From Steroidobacteraceae bacterium (GTDB taxonomy: Bacteria; Pseudomonadota; Gammaproteobacteria; Steroidobacterales; Steroidobacteraceae), in contig JALORP010000006.1 in the NCBI GenBank assembly GCA_025458865.1, forward strand, positions 1-64,000: 64,000 nt of DNA, in the 5' to 3' direction. The position numbers were made by a program, and so were the translations under genes. Shown piece by piece: positions 62,428-64,000 of the stretch. The first letter of the stretch is position 1, and each line of letters starts with the position of its first letter. The notes under the pieces are model-generated. The model saw nothing but the letters and a program-made list of their open reading frames with translations, searched no databases and had not been told where the DNA came from.

Positions 62428-63670
62428 GGCGACGCAGCAGGACCCAGGTCACCATCGCGATCACCGGGATGCTGAGCCACCCGACCAGCTCGGGGTCGAG
62501 CGCCAGGCCGAGCCGGTCGGCGCCCTTGGCGAGGCCTCCCACGAGCGAGCTGCCGTAGTAGGTGATCGCGGCCACCGAGAACGCCTCGACCGCCTGCTGC
62601 AGGCGCAGCTGCAGGCCGAGGCGCTTGTTGAGCGCCGCGAGGATCTGCTTGGACTCCGCCTCGGCAGCGACGTCCACGCGCGTGCGCAGCAGGTCCACCG
62701 TACGCGAGACGCGCCCCGACAGCGCTTCCTGGCGCGCGTCGGCGCTCGAGCAGGTGCGCATCGCGGGTGCGAGGCGCCGGTCGAGGAAGGCGGCCACCGT
62801 CGGCAGCTCGCCGACCGGTGCTTCCTCGAGGCCGTCCACGCGCTGGCGCACGATGGCGTAGTAGGCGTCGGCCGCCGAGAACCGGTACTGGCTGCCGGCG
62901 ACGGAACGCTCCACCCGCGCCGCGAGGTCCACGAGGCGTGCGAGCAGCTCGTCGTCACGCGCGGCGCCCGATGTCAGGCAGTCCTCGGTCAGCTGCGCGA
63001 GCTCAGACTCTGCTCCCGTCACGAACCGGTGCACGTCCCGGGCCAGCGGCAGCGACAGCAAAGCCATCATGCGGTAGCACTCGAGCTCGAGCAGCGCCTG
63101 TGCCAGGCGGCCCGCCTCCCGCGCGGAAAGGCCATCCACCAGGAGCTGGATCGACGAGAAGCCGTGCCGCTCGATCCGAAAACCCGCTCGCACGCGGCCA
63201 CGGCCGCCACAGACCGTGGACTCGGTGGCGACCGGCTCTGCCGGCAGCTGGGCCGTCGCCGACCCGTCCGCGGGCGCCACCAGGAGCCGTGTCGCGACGA
63301 ACAGCTCGCCGGGCAGTTCGGAGAGCGCGATTCCCGGCAGGCTCTCCTCCAGCGTGGCCAGCGTCACGTCCGCGTGCAGGCCCGGCTTGAAGAACACGTA
63401 GTTGGTGAACTCCGTGTGCCGCTCCCACTTGCACAGGTAGCCGCCACCCTCGAGCAGCGCGTGCATGGCGCCCGGGTCGGGCGCGTTCATCTCGTGGGCG
63501 CGCGCAAAGCGCGCGAGCCAGTCGCGCTCGGCCGCCTCGTGCGCCGCCTCGGTCAGGAACGTCAGGCACCACACCGTCTGCGGCGGGGTGAGCAGCACGA
63601 GCGGCCGGGCGTGCAGCTCGTCGCTGAGCGCGTGCCGGGCCGGGTGCTCCTTCAGGTCGGGATTCGTCAC
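62396..63670 (-). CDS. DUF3422 membrane protein
   Basis: A 424-residue protein of the DUF3422 family: HALSDELHARPLVLLTPPQ near the start, WCLTFLT, HFT-like RHTEFTNYVFF, YSGR-like AADAYYAIVRQRV, then a helical stretch RTRVDVAAEAESKQILAALNKRLGLQLRLQQ and two C-terminal TM segments (about 365-415, SIPVIAMVTWVLLRRL). The large N-terminal part is cytosolic. No function is known. GTG 63670 has GGAGA upstream and starts just before VTNPDLKEHP; the longer frame adds Arg/Gly-rich sequence unlike the family. Confidence 0.82.
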   Translation of the reverse strand: MTNPDLKEHPARHALSDELHARPLVLLTPPQTVWCLTFLTEAAHEAAERDWLARFARAHEMNAPDPGAMHALLEGGGYLCKWERHTEFTNYVFFKPGLHADVTLATLEESLPGIALSELPGELFVATRLLVAPADGSATAQLPAEPVATESTVCGGRGRVRAGFRIERHGFSSIQLLVDGLSAREAGRLAQALLELECYRMMALLSLPLARDVHRFVTGAESELAQLTEDCLTSGAARDDELLARLVDLAARVERSVAGSQYRFSAADAYYAIVRQRVDGLEEAPVGELPTVAAFLDRRLAPAMRTCSSADARQEALSGRVSRTVDLLRTRVDVAAEAESKQILAALNKRLGLQLRLQQAVEAFSVAAITYYGSSLVGGLAKGADRLGLALDPELVGWLSIPVIAMVTWVLLRRLRRRLELEPS

Positions 63671-63792
63671 GGCGATCTCCGGGATGCCGCGGCCATCCGG
63701 GGCGCGGCGGAGCGGCAGTCTCCCACAGGCGCGAGCGGCACCCAAGCGGCAATGGCCTCATCCGCCTGCGCCCGCCGTGCGAACATGGGCAG

Positions 63793-64000
63793 GTGAACGC
63801 ACGCCGCACCAGCCGCACCCGGACCCGGGTGCCCACCAGCCGCCTCGGGCGGGTCTTCCGCATGGGAATGATGGCGAGCGAGCTCGCCCTCGGCAGCGCG
63901 CTCGACGGCGCGCGGCAGTGGGTGTCCGGCCGCCGTCCGGAGGCGGCCGCCACGCTGCTCTCGGCGCGAAACGCCCAGGTGCTGGCCCGGGAGCTATCGA
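63793..64000 (+). CDS. ABC1/AarF/UbiB-family atypical kinase, N-terminal fragment
   Basis: An open frame from GTG 63793 to the window end encodes VNARRTSRTRTRVPTSRLGR, then FRMGMMASELALGS, and QVLARELS at the edge. The VPTSRLGRxxxxGxLA pattern followed by a helix and an LLxxxNAxxLAxxLS segment is the start of ABC1/UbiB-type kinases, just before the KxGQ motif that would lie outside. Such proteins act in ubiquinone biosynthesis or lipid homeostasis. Only 69 residues are visible. Confidence 0.7.
   Translation, partial: MNARRTSRTRTRVPTSRLGRVFRMGMMASELALGSALDGARQWVSGRRPEAAATLLSARNAQVLARELS

Overview
The window is 64 kb of very GC-rich (around 70 %), densely coding chromosomal DNA from a Gram-negative bacterium. 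TonB-dependent uptake, TolC/RND efflux, Lol-type lipoproteins, a rhombosortase with its GlyGly-CTERM substrate, RlmE, TrmB and a HemG-type flavoprotein point to a gammaproteobacterium, perhaps of the Xanthomonadales/Nevskiales/Steroidobacterales breadth; this placement is an inference and no 16S gene is present. I see no insertion sequence, prophage, CRISPR array or rRNA operon. The longest gene-free stretch is 286 bases (36970-37255). Genes are packed, with many ATGA/TTGA start-stop overlaps and several convergent genes that overlap at their 3' ends.

Layout. 1-222: start of a HigB/RelE-like toxin with its own operator-promoter, and tRNA-Gly(CCC). 339-4534: an RND efflux pair. 4678-6835: a three-gene phospholipid operon (CDP-alcohol phosphatidyltransferase, DAG-kinase-like, CdsA-like). 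6897-11138: rhombosortase facing a DUF6502 / DUF5666 lipoprotein / GlyGly-CTERM beta-solenoid operon driven by a strong palindrome-overlapped promoter; this is the most interesting locus. 11317-13725: ada, hemG and alkB (two alkylation-repair genes). 13763-19427: EAL-HDOD protein, ClpP-like periplasmic protein, SDR, PPK2, a META lipoprotein and a small exported protein. 19418-21974: modABC molybdate uptake. 22143-28336: BON-LysM protein and a five-gene oligopeptide-type ABC importer. 28435-32239: zinc-sensing diguanylate cyclase, Tat-exported dienelactone hydrolase, B12-binding radical SAM protein. 32268-38581: RNA and redox housekeeping (RlmE, FAD dehydrogenase, SpoU methyltransferase, GNAT, quinone-reductase-like MDR, RhlE helicase). 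38785-45339: FAD-linked oxidase, cytochrome b561, patatin, FAD dehydrogenase, alpha-hydroxyacid oxidase, TrmB.

45459-54785 is a second notable region. A copper-type TonB receptor (CxxxM and HxM motifs as in OprC) and a DUF2946 protein diverge from a TetR regulator that heads a TolC-MFP-RND efflux operon. One perfect palindrome containing TTGACA on both strands sits between them. 54789-59231 is a MacAB-like ABC efflux operon headed by an NlpE-META fusion lipoprotein. 59365-64000 holds a hotdog thioesterase, a tandem GFA protein, an acyltransferase, a DUF938 methyltransferase, a DUF3422 membrane protein and the first part of an ABC1/UbiB-type kinase.

All functional names rest on motif recognition by eye. 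Start codons were chosen by ribosome-binding site, signal peptide and overlap, and several differ from the longest open frame.
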